Part shown: positions 1-9,516 of the stretch, piece by piece
How positions within the stretch are numbered: position 1 is the first letter of the stretch
Layout: each line of letters begins with the position of its first letter
DNA from: a virus
Reading direction: 5' to 3' (one strand)
IMG/VR virus record: IMGVR_UViG_3300048835_000993
Coordinates: 1 to 38,013 of that record
Length of the DNA stretch: 38,013 bases
Position numbers and translations under genes: made by a program
Notes under the pieces: generated by a model
Database searches by the model: none
Told to the model about the DNA's origin: nothing
Seen by the model: the letters and a program-made list of their open reading frames with translations, nothing else

Positions 1-2543
1 TGATCACCTCCAAGGGATCCGAGGGCATTGGAAAGATCGGGCAGGCGGGCGTCGCCGCCGGTGCCGCGTACGGGGATGAAGGGCTGGGTGCCGTAGTCCT
101 TGGCCATCTTCTTGACCTTGCGGCGGAAGATCAGCTCGGCCTCGGGATCGAGGAAGGCCTGCAGGTTGTCAGCGACCAGGCGGCTGTAGGCGGTGCGAAC
201 GTACCAGGCGGACGAAAAGAACGGGGTGTTGCTGCGCACAAGGCCCGCGAGGTCGCGGCCGATCAGCGTGTCCTCGCCGTTCACCGCGCGGGTGATGTTG
301 CTGGCGATGGGGCCGATGATGTCACCGGCAAGGCCGGCGACCGGGCCGGCCAGCGTCTCGCCGATGCCACCGCCCACGCGACTGGTTTCGGACTGGAAGA
401 AATCCCCGAAGATGCCCAGGCCGCCGCCCTGGAAGAGGGCCGCCATCCAGAACTTGCCGGTGTCCATCGGGCGGGGATCGTTGCCCTTGACCAGCTCTTT
501 CAGCTGGATCGCAAGGGCGCCGGTTACCAGAAGCATGCCACTGACCTTGGCGGCATAGCTCCAGCGGTTCATGCCCCAGCTGTCGGCCTCGGCAAAGCGG
601 CGGTACTGGTTCAGCATCAGCGACAGGCTGAAGGACTTGTAGGCGGTCGAGCTGCGGGCAAGCTCGCCCAGGAAGGTGCCGGGGGCAGACGTGCCCTGCA
701 ACATGGCCTTGCCCTCAAGGCTGGCGCTGGGGATGGCCATTTCCAGCTGCTCCTGGATCGCCATCTGCCAGCGCATGGCCAGCCCCTCGGCCTCGACCCG
801 TGGCATGGCGGTCTGGGTTTCCAGCCAGTAATGCGGGGTCATGAAGTCCGGGCCGTCCAGCGCGGGGCCGCCGTTGCCGCCCGGCGCGCTTTGCGCCTTG
901 GGGTAGAAGCGGGTGGCGGGATCCCGCATCAGGTCCCAGTCGGCGGCGGTGATGCCGCGCCGTTCCAGCATCAGCCGCGTGCGCGGGTCGATCTCGGCAA
1001 AGCCCTTGCCGGCCATGTCGGCCAGGTGACCCGCGAATTCCATCTGGAAGGCGATCTTGCGCATGTCGGTGACAAAGCTCAGCCCGGTGGCGCGCAGGGT
1101 GAAGCTGGCCAGGCGATCGGGCAGGCCGGTGCCGAAGGTCTTCCCGAAATAGCGCGCCATGGTGCTGCCGCTGTCGGCCAGCGTCTCGGCGACATAGCCC
1201 ATGCGGGCGGCGGTTTCGCGGGTGGCCTGGGATGCCATCAGCTGCACCGACCGGCTCATCACGTTCGTGCCCGACAGGCCGATGGTGGTTGCGGCGGCGC
1301 TGATCGTGGCGGCGTCGGTGACCGAGGACACGACCGCGCTGCCCAGCTGGATGCCGACAAGGGTCGACCGGACGCCGCCGAAGAACCGCGCCCAGCCGAC
1401 GTGATGGGGGATGTTGGCGCTGCCGTTCTGGTGGGCCAGCATGGCCATGGCGGTCTTGCCGGCGCGGGTCACCCGCTCGGCCAGCTTGCCGTCACCGCGC
1501 TCGGCCGCCAGCTTCTCGGCCACCTGCGTGGCGTATTGCAGCCCGGTGCGCGGGTTGGGCCCAAGGACCCGCATCAGCGCCACGTCGCCGGCCAGGCCGT
1601 GCAGCCCGCCGATCATGGCGCTGAAGGGGTCAGACGTGCCGAACTCGCGGTTGTAGTCGATCCAGGACGATCCGTCCTTGAAGTGCAGGACGCGGTGTTC
1701 GGCCCGCTGGTTGGCAAGCGCGCGCCCGCCCATCGACAGGCTGGGGTCACGGTCATCCCAGCCGCGCGTGATGATCCCGTCATAGACGTCCTGCAGGAAG
1801 GTCTGCACGTCGGCCCGGGCCGGGATGCTGCCCTTGGCGGCAAAGGGCTTGCCGGTCGCGTTGTCGATGATCCGGTCCCAGGCCAGAAGCGGGGTGATCT
1901 TCTCGGCCCAGGCGTCAAAGCCCTTCAGCCGCAGCTGGCCCGCGTCGTGGCTATGGCTCACGCCGAAGTCAGCCAGGTCGCCAATGTCGCCGCCGTAGCT
2001 GTTGAAGGCCCGGCGCATGCGCTGCTGCTGGGTGCGGATCGTGGCGGCCAGGGTCTTGGCCAGGGCGTCGCCGGTCGCCTCGTCATGCAGCTCGCGGATC
2101 AGGTTTTCCAGAAGGCGCGCGTTGCGGGAATTCGACAGGACGTTGGTGCCGGTCTCCTTCAGCACCTGCTCGATCGCGCCGTTGATCGTGCTGACATAGG
2201 CCTCGGTCAGGGACCGGACGCTCTCGGCCCTCGATCCGGCATTGGGGTTGTATTCCAGAAGGCCCTTGATCGCGGCGGCGGGATCTTTGGCGGTCAGGAT
2301 CGTCTGCCGCAGCCGCGCCATGGCCTGCAGCTGGTTCAGCACCACATGGCGGCGGCGGGCGGTCTTCGCCTTGTTGGCCTCCTTCAGGTCGGCGGCGGCG
2401 CGGGCGCGGGCCTGGGCCAGTGGCATGGCCGTGCGGTAGCGGGCGACCAGCTGGTCGAACTCGGCAATCATCGCGATGCCCCGGGCGCGGTCCAGCTCGC
2501 CAAAGTCGATCGCGCGCTGCAGGCAGTCGGCCATGTTGGTCAC
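1..2543 (-). CDS. Large internal virion (ejection) protein, runs off the window start
   Basis: Leftward frame of 847 codons, open at base 1. I chose the GTG at 2543-2541: GGAGGT sits 6 nt upstream and the GTG abuts the TGA of the preceding gene. An in-frame ATG at 2534 lies too far from that site. The N-terminal half is helical and charged. The C-terminal third is rich in Gly/Ala and hydrophobic stretches (around SGMLLVTGALAIQL, then ALFQGGGLGIFGDFF), which suggests membrane or channel interaction. Position after gp14-, gp15- and gp16-like genes suggests a DNA-ejection or core protein; this is inferred from position and composition, since I recognise no catalytic motif. If base 1 is joined to base 38013, the frame adds one Gln and stops at TGA, giving 848 residues. 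Confidence 0.8.
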   Translation of the reverse strand, partial: MTNMADCLQRAIDFGELDRARGIAMIAEFDQLVARYRTAMPLAQARARAAADLKEANKAKTARRRHVVLNQLQAMARLRQTILTAKDPAAAIKGLLEYNPNAGSRAESVRSLTEAYVSTINGAIEQVLKETGTNVLSNSRNARLLENLIRELHDEATGDALAKTLAATIRTQQQRMRRAFNSYGGDIGDLADFGVSHSHDAGQLRLKGFDAWAEKITPLLAWDRIIDNATGKPFAAKGSIPARADVQTFLQDVYDGIITRGWDDRDPSLSMGGRALANQRAEHRVLHFKDGSSWIDYNREFGTSDPFSAMIGGLHGLAGDVALMRVLGPNPRTGLQYATQVAEKLAAERGDGKLAERVTRAGKTAMAMLAHQNGSANIPHHVGWARFFGGVRSTLVGIQLGSAVVSSVTDAATISAAATTIGLSGTNVMSRSVQLMASQATRETAARMGYVAETLADSGSTMARYFGKTFGTGLPDRLASFTLRATGLSFVTDMRKIAFQMEFAGHLADMAGKGFAEIDPRTRLMLERRGITAADWDLMRDPATRFYPKAQSAPGGNGGPALDGPDFMTPHYWLETQTAMPRVEAEGLAMRWQMAIQEQLEMAIPSASLEGKAMLQGTSAPGTFLGELARSSTAYKSFSLSLMLNQYRRFAEADSWGMNRWSYAAKVSGMLLVTGALAIQLKELVKGNDPRPMDTGKFWMAALFQGGGLGIFGDFFQSETSRVGGGIGETLAGPVAGLAGDIIGPIASNITRAVNGEDTLIGRDLAGLVRSNTPFFSSAWYVRTAYSRLVADNLQAFLDPEAELIFRRKVKKMAKDYGTQPFIPVRGTGGDARLPDLSNALGSLGGD

Positions 2544-5500
2544 TCAAGCACCTCCATTGGGGGCGACGGCACAGGCCTGCGCCACGGCGTCGGCCGTGCG
2601 GTCAGCGTCGATGTCGTCCAGGATGTCGCCGGCGCGCACGCGGGTGCCGTCGGGCAGGTCGATGTCCAGCGCCGCAAACTCGCCCAGGTCGCTGCGCGCC
2701 CGGTCGATGGCAAGGGCGGCGGTGTCGATGGGGGCCAGCGCTTCGTCAGCGGGGCGAGAAAGGGGCATGTCGGGGTTGGCGGCGGGAATGGTGCCCGGCG
2801 GGGTGTCAGAGGTGCCTTGGCGGCCCGCTCCTGAAGTGGGCGGTTTGCTGTTGAAATCGTCGACCCGACGCGCCATATTCAGGACGTCCTCTGCGGGGCG
2901 GATAGCCTTCGGCGAGGTGCCGGCATCGGCAACTGCGGCCGCGTCTACCCATTTGACCGCAGAGGATCCTTCCAGGAATTCGACGGCTTCGATCGTGTAA
3001 AGCGGGTTTGCCCGACCTTCGCGCGCATCCTGCTTGACGGTCATCTTGACCAGCGCAGGGCGTCCGTCCGGTGACTTCATCGGCACGAAATAGCGGTGCA
3101 CGGCTGCGATGTTGGGGTTCCCTGCCCGGTCCGGCTTGGACCAGCCCAACCGCGAGGCGGCAAAGAGCGTGTCGATGTTTGCAATGGCGCGGGTGTGCAG
3201 CTCCGGAGACGTCGACTTGGCGACTGCAGACTGGCTCAACATCTTGTCCAGCGCGTTGCGTGAAACGGTGGCCTCGATCCCCGTTGCCTCGTTGCGAAGC
3301 GCTCGGCCCTGAAACTCCTTTACCGCCTCCCGTGCCTCGGCGAAGGTGCCTGCTTGCCGCGACACGGTGGGTTCGCCCAGCGACGGCCCCCGCAGCTCTG
3401 CCTCGATCTCGGCATGCACCGCCTCGGCCGCCGGGCTCTGTGCGCCCTGGTCGAAGTCGTCGCCCTGCCGGTCGGCCACGGCCTCGACCGGGGCTTCCTG
3501 GCCGGGGCGGGCGAAGGTGCGGGCGGTGCCGAAGTCTTCGGGCAGGTCCTTGAAGATCTCGGGGTCGATCGTGCGCAGGATGTCACGCGGACCGGGGGCG
3601 TCGAACATCCCGTCGCCGTCGGTCGGGACCTTGCGCGCCTCGTCGGCATAGCGCTTCAGGAAGCTGACGATCTTGTCGGTGGGGGTCGACCGGCCGTCGC
3701 GCCAGAAAACCTTGACCAGGCGGACGGTCAGGGGCGAGATGGCACCTTCAAGCATGTCGGGGCTGTTGATGATGTCGCTGATGGCCTGGCCGATCCCGCC
3801 CTTGCCTTTGGCGGCCATTTCGCGCGCGTCGTCGATCAGGCGCACGGCGTCCTGGACGAAAAGGCTGATGTCCATTTCGGGCGGGACAAGCCCGGCCTCG
3901 ATGTCGGACTTCAGGGCGGCCCAGTTGGGGGCGGCCTTGGCCAGCGCCTGGATCAGCGGGATCAGGTCGTCCTCGGTGATCTCGGTGTACTTGGCCAGGA
4001 TGTCCGGGGCATCCCAGGCGCGCGCGAACATCAGCTCTTGCAGGGCGCGCTCGCCGGATCCGTTCAGCTGGCCGCCCTTGCCGAAGAAGGCATTGCGCTC
4101 GCTGCGCGACAGGGTGGCCATGGCGGCGCGGGCGAAGTCGGCATTGTCCGGGTGCGACAGGCGAAGGCCGGGCTTCAGACGGGCCAGCGTGGTGGAGGTC
4201 AGGCCGCCCCGATAGGCCAGCGCCATTTCGGTGGCGTTCATCCGGGCGATGCCGCTGTCCTGGGCGTCGACGACAAAGCCCTTGCGGGCGGTTTCGTCAA
4301 ACTCGGTCTTGCGGCGGGCGATCAGGACCGGGCGTTCCATGCCTGCAGGCACCTCGAAACCGGCGGCCTCGATGGCACCGCGATACGCCTGGGCGCGGTC
4401 GGGGTGCAGCTCATAGGCGCGACCGATGGCCATGGTGCGGCCGTTGCCGCTTTCGATCATGTTGTCGGGCCCGACGATCGGCGTCCCGGTGGCGGCATTG
4501 GGCGAGGGCATGAGCTGCGCCGGGTCCAGCCGGGCAGCGGTGGCGGCGACCCATTCGTCGCTGTTGATCCGGCTGCGGTCGCGTGGCTGGTAGTCGCCGC
4601 TGGCGCGGATCAGCGACCGGTAGTCGACGACCTCGTAGTCGACGTCGATCCGCTTGTCGTCGCCATAGGCGATCTGGTTCTGCCCGGTGTAACCGCGCGA
4701 GGTGGGGCCCATGGCGGGGGCCGGGCCGTCCGTACTGCCGGGGGTCCAGTCGCCGCGGGGGCCCTTGTAGCCCTGCCAAGCGCCGGTGCCCTGGCGGATG
4801 AAGATCTGCTGGGCCAGATACTCCTGGAACTCGGGCGTCATCACCTCGTCGCCCCGAAGGTTCAGGTCACGCTTCAGCATGGCCAGGGTGTCGCCGACGA
4901 TCTGGTAGCCGCCCATGGGCGTGGAGACGCCGTTCTCCTTGTCGGGACGGTTGGCGGCGACCCATTGGCCGTAGGGGCCTTCAGGGCGCTGGAACTCCAG
5001 CCACTGGTCGACCGTCATCTTGCTCGGCTTGATGTTGCTCCACTTGCCGCCGGGGCGGTTGGAGAAGCCGAAGAGCGCGTCGAAGTCGCCGCCGCTTTCG
5101 GTTGCAAGGATCCCGCGCCGGACGGGATCGGTCCAGCCTGCAGGGGCGTCGGGGCCGATCTCGGGCAGGGTGACCGTCACGCCGGACCGCGCGGCCGGCG
5201 CGTATGTGGCACCGGCCCGGCCGGCCTCGATGGCCTTGGCGAAATAGGGGTCAAGCGTTTTCGACGTGGTGTCCGGCCCCCAGCTGGAGACGCTGCCGCC
5301 GCCGACGTGCACGCCCCAGGAATAGTGGCCGATGCCGGGATAGACCTTGGCAGCCTCATACAGGAAGCGGGCGTAAAGCTCCGGGTCCTCGGTCGGGGTG
5401 ACGGGTCTGCCGTTGCGGGTCAGGACAACGTCGCCGGTGTGAGCGACGCCGTTCGCGTCGACGTCGTGGCGGGTGGACCCGATCGGGCGGTTGCTGCCCG

Positions 5501-6794
5501 GGATGCGGCCCGTGCGGTCCTGCCCACCCGAGACGATCATGACGCCGATGTCATCGCCCAGGGGGGCGACGGCCCCGCGCAAGTCGGCCTTGAAACTGTC
5601 ACTGACGGGCAGGTTGCGGGTCTTGGACTGGTAGGCCTCGACGACCTTGACCGTGTCGGGGGACCGGGTCTTGCCCAGGATGTCGCCCATGGTGCCGGGG
5701 GCAGGCTGGGCCTCGGCGCGCGCGCCGCCTTCGACCCTGCCGCCCAGCCGTTCCTGCGGGGTCTGGTCGCCGCGCAGCGCGGCTTCGGCGGCCTCGACCC
5801 CGGCCTCGTGGTCGATCCGGTCAACGCCCGGGGGGATGGTCTCGACCAGGCTGGCGCGGCGGGCTTCGGCCCGGGCCTGCAGGGCACGGGCGCCTTTGCC
5901 CAGGCCGATGATCGCGGCGGAGAAGCCGCCGCCGAAAAGCGCACCCAGGGCAATGCGGCTTCCTGCGCTTGGGTCGGGCAGGTCCAGCTCTTCGGCGACG
6001 CGGTATTCCTTGGGCAGGACGGCCGCTTCGCCAGCCGCGCCCAGGACGGCCTCACCAACGATTGTGCGCCAAGCAGATCCGCTGATCCCCAAGGGCAGAA
6101 GCATCAGGCTGGTTTCGTCAGTGATGGCCCGCGCGGCGGATCCGAAGAATTCGGCCACTCCTCCGCCGGGCTGATCAAGGACTGCCTGCGCCTCGTCCAG
6201 ATCAGCGCGGCGGCCCTCGTCGACCTGGCGGTTGAAGTCCTCGATCGACAGGGGCAGGCCCGCCCAGACGCGCGCCACGTCGGGCGACGCGGCCGCCTGG
6301 CGACCGGCCTCGGCGGTGATCAGCTCTTCCATGCTGGCCCAGCCTCGGCGGATGCGGTCCTGCCAGACACGGTCGCGGCCGCCCTGGTCGAGGCGGTTCC
6401 ACATCTCTTCGACCAGCGACTGGCGGCGGCTGGTGGTGTCGTTCCAGGCGTCGGTCTTGATCGTTTCCGCACGCCAAGCCGCACCGATCACGTCCCAGGT
6501 TCCTGCATCAAAGGACGGCGGGGGTTGCACCTCGATCTGCGACGGGGGCAGGCCAAGCTCTGCGTCGATCTCGGCGCGCGTCTTGGGCGGGGGTCCGGCC
6601 GGAACTGCGGGGGGCGGTGCTGCCGGCTGGGCTGCGGCCGGGTCGGGCGGCGGGACGGCGACGGGGGCAGTCGGCGCGCCGGGCGGCGGGGCAATGCCGG
6701 GGCTGAACGGGTCGGTGTAGAAGCCGGCTGGCCCCATGTCCGCCTTGGTGCGGTTGCGCTGATCCTGTTTCAGCTGATCCTGAAGCTCGGTCAT
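2544..6794 (-). CDS. T7 gp16-like ejection protein with two murein-hydrolase-like domains and a ParB-like domain (polyvalent protein)
   Basis: 1416 residues, one of the largest genes. Residues 30-70 are a Pro/Ala linker. Residues 400-530 resemble an M15-type peptidase fold: GSTRHD around H443, D455, and GVHVGGG around H496. Residues 556-680 look like a lysozyme or lytic transglycosylase, with ATESGGDF (candidate catalytic E566) and MGGYQIVGDTL. Residues 700-1010 match the ddrB-like ParB superfamily domain (IESGNGRTMAIGRAYE at 780-795). Residues 1155-1275 resemble a large-polyvalent-protein-associated domain. In T7, gp16 opens the cell wall and forms part of the DNA ejection channel. The gene overlaps its upstream neighbour by 4 nt, in a gp14-gp15-gp16 order like that of T7. 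The M15-like domain lacks the usual HG.AAD spacing and may be inactive. Confidence 0.85.
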   Translation of the reverse strand: MTELQDQLKQDQRNRTKADMGPAGFYTDPFSPGIAPPPGAPTAPVAVPPPDPAAAQPAAPPPAVPAGPPPKTRAEIDAELGLPPSQIEVQPPPSFDAGTWDVIGAAWRAETIKTDAWNDTTSRRQSLVEEMWNRLDQGGRDRVWQDRIRRGWASMEELITAEAGRQAAASPDVARVWAGLPLSIEDFNRQVDEGRRADLDEAQAVLDQPGGGVAEFFGSAARAITDETSLMLLPLGISGSAWRTIVGEAVLGAAGEAAVLPKEYRVAEELDLPDPSAGSRIALGALFGGGFSAAIIGLGKGARALQARAEARRASLVETIPPGVDRIDHEAGVEAAEAALRGDQTPQERLGGRVEGGARAEAQPAPGTMGDILGKTRSPDTVKVVEAYQSKTRNLPVSDSFKADLRGAVAPLGDDIGVMIVSGGQDRTGRIPGSNRPIGSTRHDVDANGVAHTGDVVLTRNGRPVTPTEDPELYARFLYEAAKVYPGIGHYSWGVHVGGGSVSSWGPDTTSKTLDPYFAKAIEAGRAGATYAPAARSGVTVTLPEIGPDAPAGWTDPVRRGILATESGGDFDALFGFSNRPGGKWSNIKPSKMTVDQWLEFQRPEGPYGQWVAANRPDKENGVSTPMGGYQIVGDTLAMLKRDLNLRGDEVMTPEFQEYLAQQIFIRQGTGAWQGYKGPRGDWTPGSTDGPAPAMGPTSRGYTGQNQIAYGDDKRIDVDYEVVDYRSLIRASGDYQPRDRSRINSDEWVAATAARLDPAQLMPSPNAATGTPIVGPDNMIESGNGRTMAIGRAYELHPDRAQAYRGAIEAAGFEVPAGMERPVLIARRKTEFDETARKGFVVDAQDSGIARMNATEMALAYRGGLTSTTLARLKPGLRLSHPDNADFARAAMATLSRSERNAFFGKGGQLNGSGERALQELMFARAWDAPDILAKYTEITEDDLIPLIQALAKAAPNWAALKSDIEAGLVPPEMDISLFVQDAVRLIDDAREMAAKGKGGIGQAISDIINSPDMLEGAISPLTVRLVKVFWRDGRSTPTDKIVSFLKRYADEARKVPTDGDGMFDAPGPRDILRTIDPEIFKDLPEDFGTARTFARPGQEAPVEAVADRQGDDFDQGAQSPAAEAVHAEIEAELRGPSLGEPTVSRQAGTFAEAREAVKEFQGRALRNEATGIEATVSRNALDKMLSQSAVAKSTSPELHTRAIANIDTLFAASRLGWSKPDRAGNPNIAAVHRYFVPMKSPDGRPALVKMTVKQDAREGRANPLYTIEAVEFLEGSSAVKWVDAAAVADAGTSPKAIRPAEDVLNMARRVDDFNSKPPTSGAGRQGTSDTPPGTIPAANPDMPLSRPADEALAPIDTAALAIDRARSDLGEFAALDIDLPDGTRVRAGDILDDIDADRTADAVAQACAVAPNGGA

Positions 6795-8965
6795 TGGCGG
6801 GCCCCGCGCATCAGGTCCTTCAGGCGGAAGCGATAGGCCCCGCCGCCGCCGGCCTCGGGCACAGCGTAGGTGCGGCCGTTCTGTTCATAGACCAGTTCGT
6901 AGACGTCGGTTTCGCCCACGCGGCGGGGGGTCAGCATGTCCCACATCTGCGTGGGGTTGGAACCAAGGTCAGGGACGCCGCCATACACGCTGGCGGCCTT
7001 GAACGGGGCAAGGCGCGCGGTGGCGGTGGGGGCGGATTTTAGGGCGGCGTCAGGTGCCTGAAACCCTTCCGGTGCAGCATAGACCCACTCGCCCTGGCCA
7101 CGGCTCGTATCCCAGACACCCCCGGCCAGGCGGTTGCCGATCGCGTCCCACTCGCTTTCGACCTGCGCGACCGAGACACCGACGGGCAGCACGGTCAGGC
7201 CGCCATTGATCTCCTGCAGGCCGCCAACGGTCAGGCCGCCGTTTCGGTCCGGCTGCGCGCCAAGCAGGCGCTGCACCGACTGCTGATAAAGTTCATAGGC
7301 CGCGCCGTCGGCAATCCAGCCGTCGCTTCCAGTGGTCTCGCCGTCGATGCCGGCCGCGCTGTCGGCGTACAACGCCAGGGCGGCTTCCATGATCTCGGCC
7401 TTGACGGCGGGGGCATCGTCGAAGGCTCCGCCCGTCATGGCGTCGAAGGCGAGGATCTGCTCCTTCCGGCTGGGCGGGACGATGGTCTTGCCGTCCAGCT
7501 TCTGCTGGCCGCGCAGGATGCTTTCCGTCAGGGCGGGATCCTGCGTCATGCCCAGAACCTTCAGCGCACGGCGGCTGACCGGGTCAGCTTCAAGGGCGGT
7601 CAGGACCTCGCCCGCGTTGCCGCCTGTTGCGCTCTGGATGGCTGCCAATAGCGCGACTTTGGGTCCGGCCTCCGCGCCGGGGGCGAGGACGGCCTGCAGC
7701 TCCGCCTTCTGCGCTTTGGTGAAGATCGCGCTCTGGTCGCTATAGCCCTTCTGGCGCTGGAAGGCGTCGAAGCTTAGGCTTTCCTGCAGGGCGGCGGCAA
7801 AGGCCTCGGGGTTGGCGGGGTCGAAGGCCGGGATCTCGGGCGCGGGCAGGCCGGATGCTGCAAGCGCAGCCTTGGGGTCGGTGGCAAGCGCGGTGGCCTT
7901 CTTGTCGCGCATCTCGATCAGGACGGGCAGACGCTCGTTTTCCCAGGGCTCGACGATGGTGCGGTCCTTCTCGGCCGCGATCAGTGCGTCAATCTGGGCA
8001 GGGGTCATCAGGTCAAGGTTGGGGATCTCCTGCCCCAGCTTCACGCGCGCCAGGGCACGGGGGTACTTGGGGTTAGCCTTGACCTCATCGGGGGCGTTCA
8101 GGACAAAGTCGACGTCGGCGACCTTGCGGCCGGCGACGGTCAGCTCGCCGATCGTGTCGAGGCGGTTGCCGATTTCGTCCTGCCGCTTCTTGGCTTCCGC
8201 CTCGCCTGCCGTAGCCGCCGCCGCCGCGCGGCGGTCCAGCTCGGCCTGGGCGGTGGCGATGCGCTGCGCCTTGGCTTCCGGGCCGATGGCGTCATAGGTC
8301 CCGGCCTGCAGCGCCTCTTTGGCGGCGGCGGGATCCTGGTCGATGGCCGTGATCAGCCGGGCGTTCATCACCTCGGCCTCAAGCGCCTGCTTTTCGATAA
8401 CAGCCTTGTCGGGCAGGATCAGGCCGGCGGCGACCTGTGCGTCGATCCGGGCATAGCCTTCCTGCAGCAAGGTCTCCATCGTCACCGGGTCGGCGGTGGC
8501 GGCGGTGGTGGTCAGGTCGGCACGGGTTTCAAGCCAATCGGCGGTCTGCTGGCTTTGGTGCAGGGCGATGTTGCGCTCGCCCAGGGCCAGCGCCTGACGC
8601 TGGCCAAGGTCCATCGCATGCAGGCCCAGGGCGTCAGCCTCGTCGGGCCGCCACATCGGGCGACCGTTGGCGTCCTTCTGGTTGATGTACTGGTCGCGGA
8701 TCCGCGCCTCGACCTGCGGCCATTCGGCGTCGATCGCGGCTGGGTCGCCCAGCTGGGACACGCGCTGGTATTCCTGCCCCAGCGCCTTGGTCATCTCGAT
8801 CTTGGCGCGGCTCATGCGGACGGCGCGCTGTTCCTGGTCGATCTGCCCCATCTTCTGGGCGACGGCGGCCCCGGCCTGCGAAATGAAGCCGCCGATGTCG
8901 GGCGTCTCGACGCGGATGTCGGCGGACCGGCCGGCGACGATGCCCCCTTCAGGAACCGTGATCAT
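6791..8965 (-). CDS. T7 gp15-like internal virion (core) protein
   Basis: 724 residues, ATG at 8965 with AAAGG 8 nt upstream; overlaps both neighbours by 4 nt. The N-terminus (GGIVAGRSADIRVETPDIGG) and the long alanine-rich helical body, with repeated QAELDRRA-type segments, look like phage internal core proteins. In T7 gp15 assembles inside the capsid and forms part of the periplasmic ejection tunnel. No enzyme motif is visible. The identification rests on size, composition and position between the gp14-like and gp16-like genes. Confidence 0.75.
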   Translation of the reverse strand: MITVPEGGIVAGRSADIRVETPDIGGFISQAGAAVAQKMGQIDQEQRAVRMSRAKIEMTKALGQEYQRVSQLGDPAAIDAEWPQVEARIRDQYINQKDANGRPMWRPDEADALGLHAMDLGQRQALALGERNIALHQSQQTADWLETRADLTTTAATADPVTMETLLQEGYARIDAQVAAGLILPDKAVIEKQALEAEVMNARLITAIDQDPAAAKEALQAGTYDAIGPEAKAQRIATAQAELDRRAAAAATAGEAEAKKRQDEIGNRLDTIGELTVAGRKVADVDFVLNAPDEVKANPKYPRALARVKLGQEIPNLDLMTPAQIDALIAAEKDRTIVEPWENERLPVLIEMRDKKATALATDPKAALAASGLPAPEIPAFDPANPEAFAAALQESLSFDAFQRQKGYSDQSAIFTKAQKAELQAVLAPGAEAGPKVALLAAIQSATGGNAGEVLTALEADPVSRRALKVLGMTQDPALTESILRGQQKLDGKTIVPPSRKEQILAFDAMTGGAFDDAPAVKAEIMEAALALYADSAAGIDGETTGSDGWIADGAAYELYQQSVQRLLGAQPDRNGGLTVGGLQEINGGLTVLPVGVSVAQVESEWDAIGNRLAGGVWDTSRGQGEWVYAAPEGFQAPDAALKSAPTATARLAPFKAASVYGGVPDLGSNPTQMWDMLTPRRVGETDVYELVYEQNGRTYAVPEAGGGGAYRFRLKDLMRGARQ

Positions 8966-9516
8966 GCCAGCTGCCTTTCCCGAAAGAGGCCGGGCCAGAC
9001 CTCCGGGCCCATGGTCAGGAAGTCGCTGGCCGCGCCGATCGTGCCCTTCAGAAGGCCGGCGCTGGCGCTGGCGCTGGCGATGGCGGCCTGACTGGTCAGC
9101 TCGGCATTGCGCGCCTGGCCGGTGGACCGGATGGCCTGGCTGTCAAAGCTCAGCTCCTGTGCGGCGGTCTGGCCCAGGTAGACGGCGGTCGGGCTGGAAA
9201 GATCGACGCCGCGCGCCAGAAGCTCGGCCCCCTGCTGGCGGATCATGCCTTCCATCTTGCCGCGCTGGCGCTGGTCCTGCGTGGCGGTCAGCTGCGCCTC
9301 TGTCTTGGCCTGGTCGCGCAGGGCGGCTTCCTGCGCCTTGCCCTGCCCGTAGGCCTGCACGCCGGAATAAAGGCTGCCCGCGATGGTGGCGACGGTGGCA
9401 AGGGTCTGCAGCGCCCCGACCGCGCCGGCGCCGGCTGCTGCTGCACCGGCACCCGCGGCTGCTGCACCGCCGCCAAGCAATCCCGGCACCAGGGCTCCCA
9501 ATCCAATGACACACAT
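8962..9516 (-). CDS. T7 gp14-like internal virion protein
   Basis: 184 residues. A hydrophobic Gly/Ala-rich N-terminus (residues 1-55, with repeated AAAAGAG) precedes a helical Gln-rich segment (KAQEAALRDQAKTEAQLTA). The later SSPTAVYLGQTAAQELSFD is typical of phage virion core proteins of the gp14 type, which insert in the outer membrane during DNA ejection. The ATG at 9516 overlaps the nozzle-protein stop as TGATG, with GGAGG 10 nt upstream. Its size is close to T7 gp14 (about 196 residues). Confidence 0.78.
   Translation of the reverse strand: MCVIGLGALVPGLLGGGAAAAGAGAAAAGAGAVGALQTLATVATIAGSLYSGVQAYGQGKAQEAALRDQAKTEAQLTATQDQRQRGKMEGMIRQQGAELLARGVDLSSPTAVYLGQTAAQELSFDSQAIRSTGQARNAELTSQAAIASASASAGLLKGTIGAASDFLTMGPEVWPGLFRERQLA

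Noticed and set aside
831-2834. 667-codon rightward open frame
   Set aside because: Antisense to the 1-2543 ejection gene; Gly/Ala/Arg-rich shadow typical of high-GC DNA, no ribosome site.
3354-6836. 1160-codon rightward open frame
   Set aside because: Antisense shadow of the gp16-like gene, which has recognisable domains.
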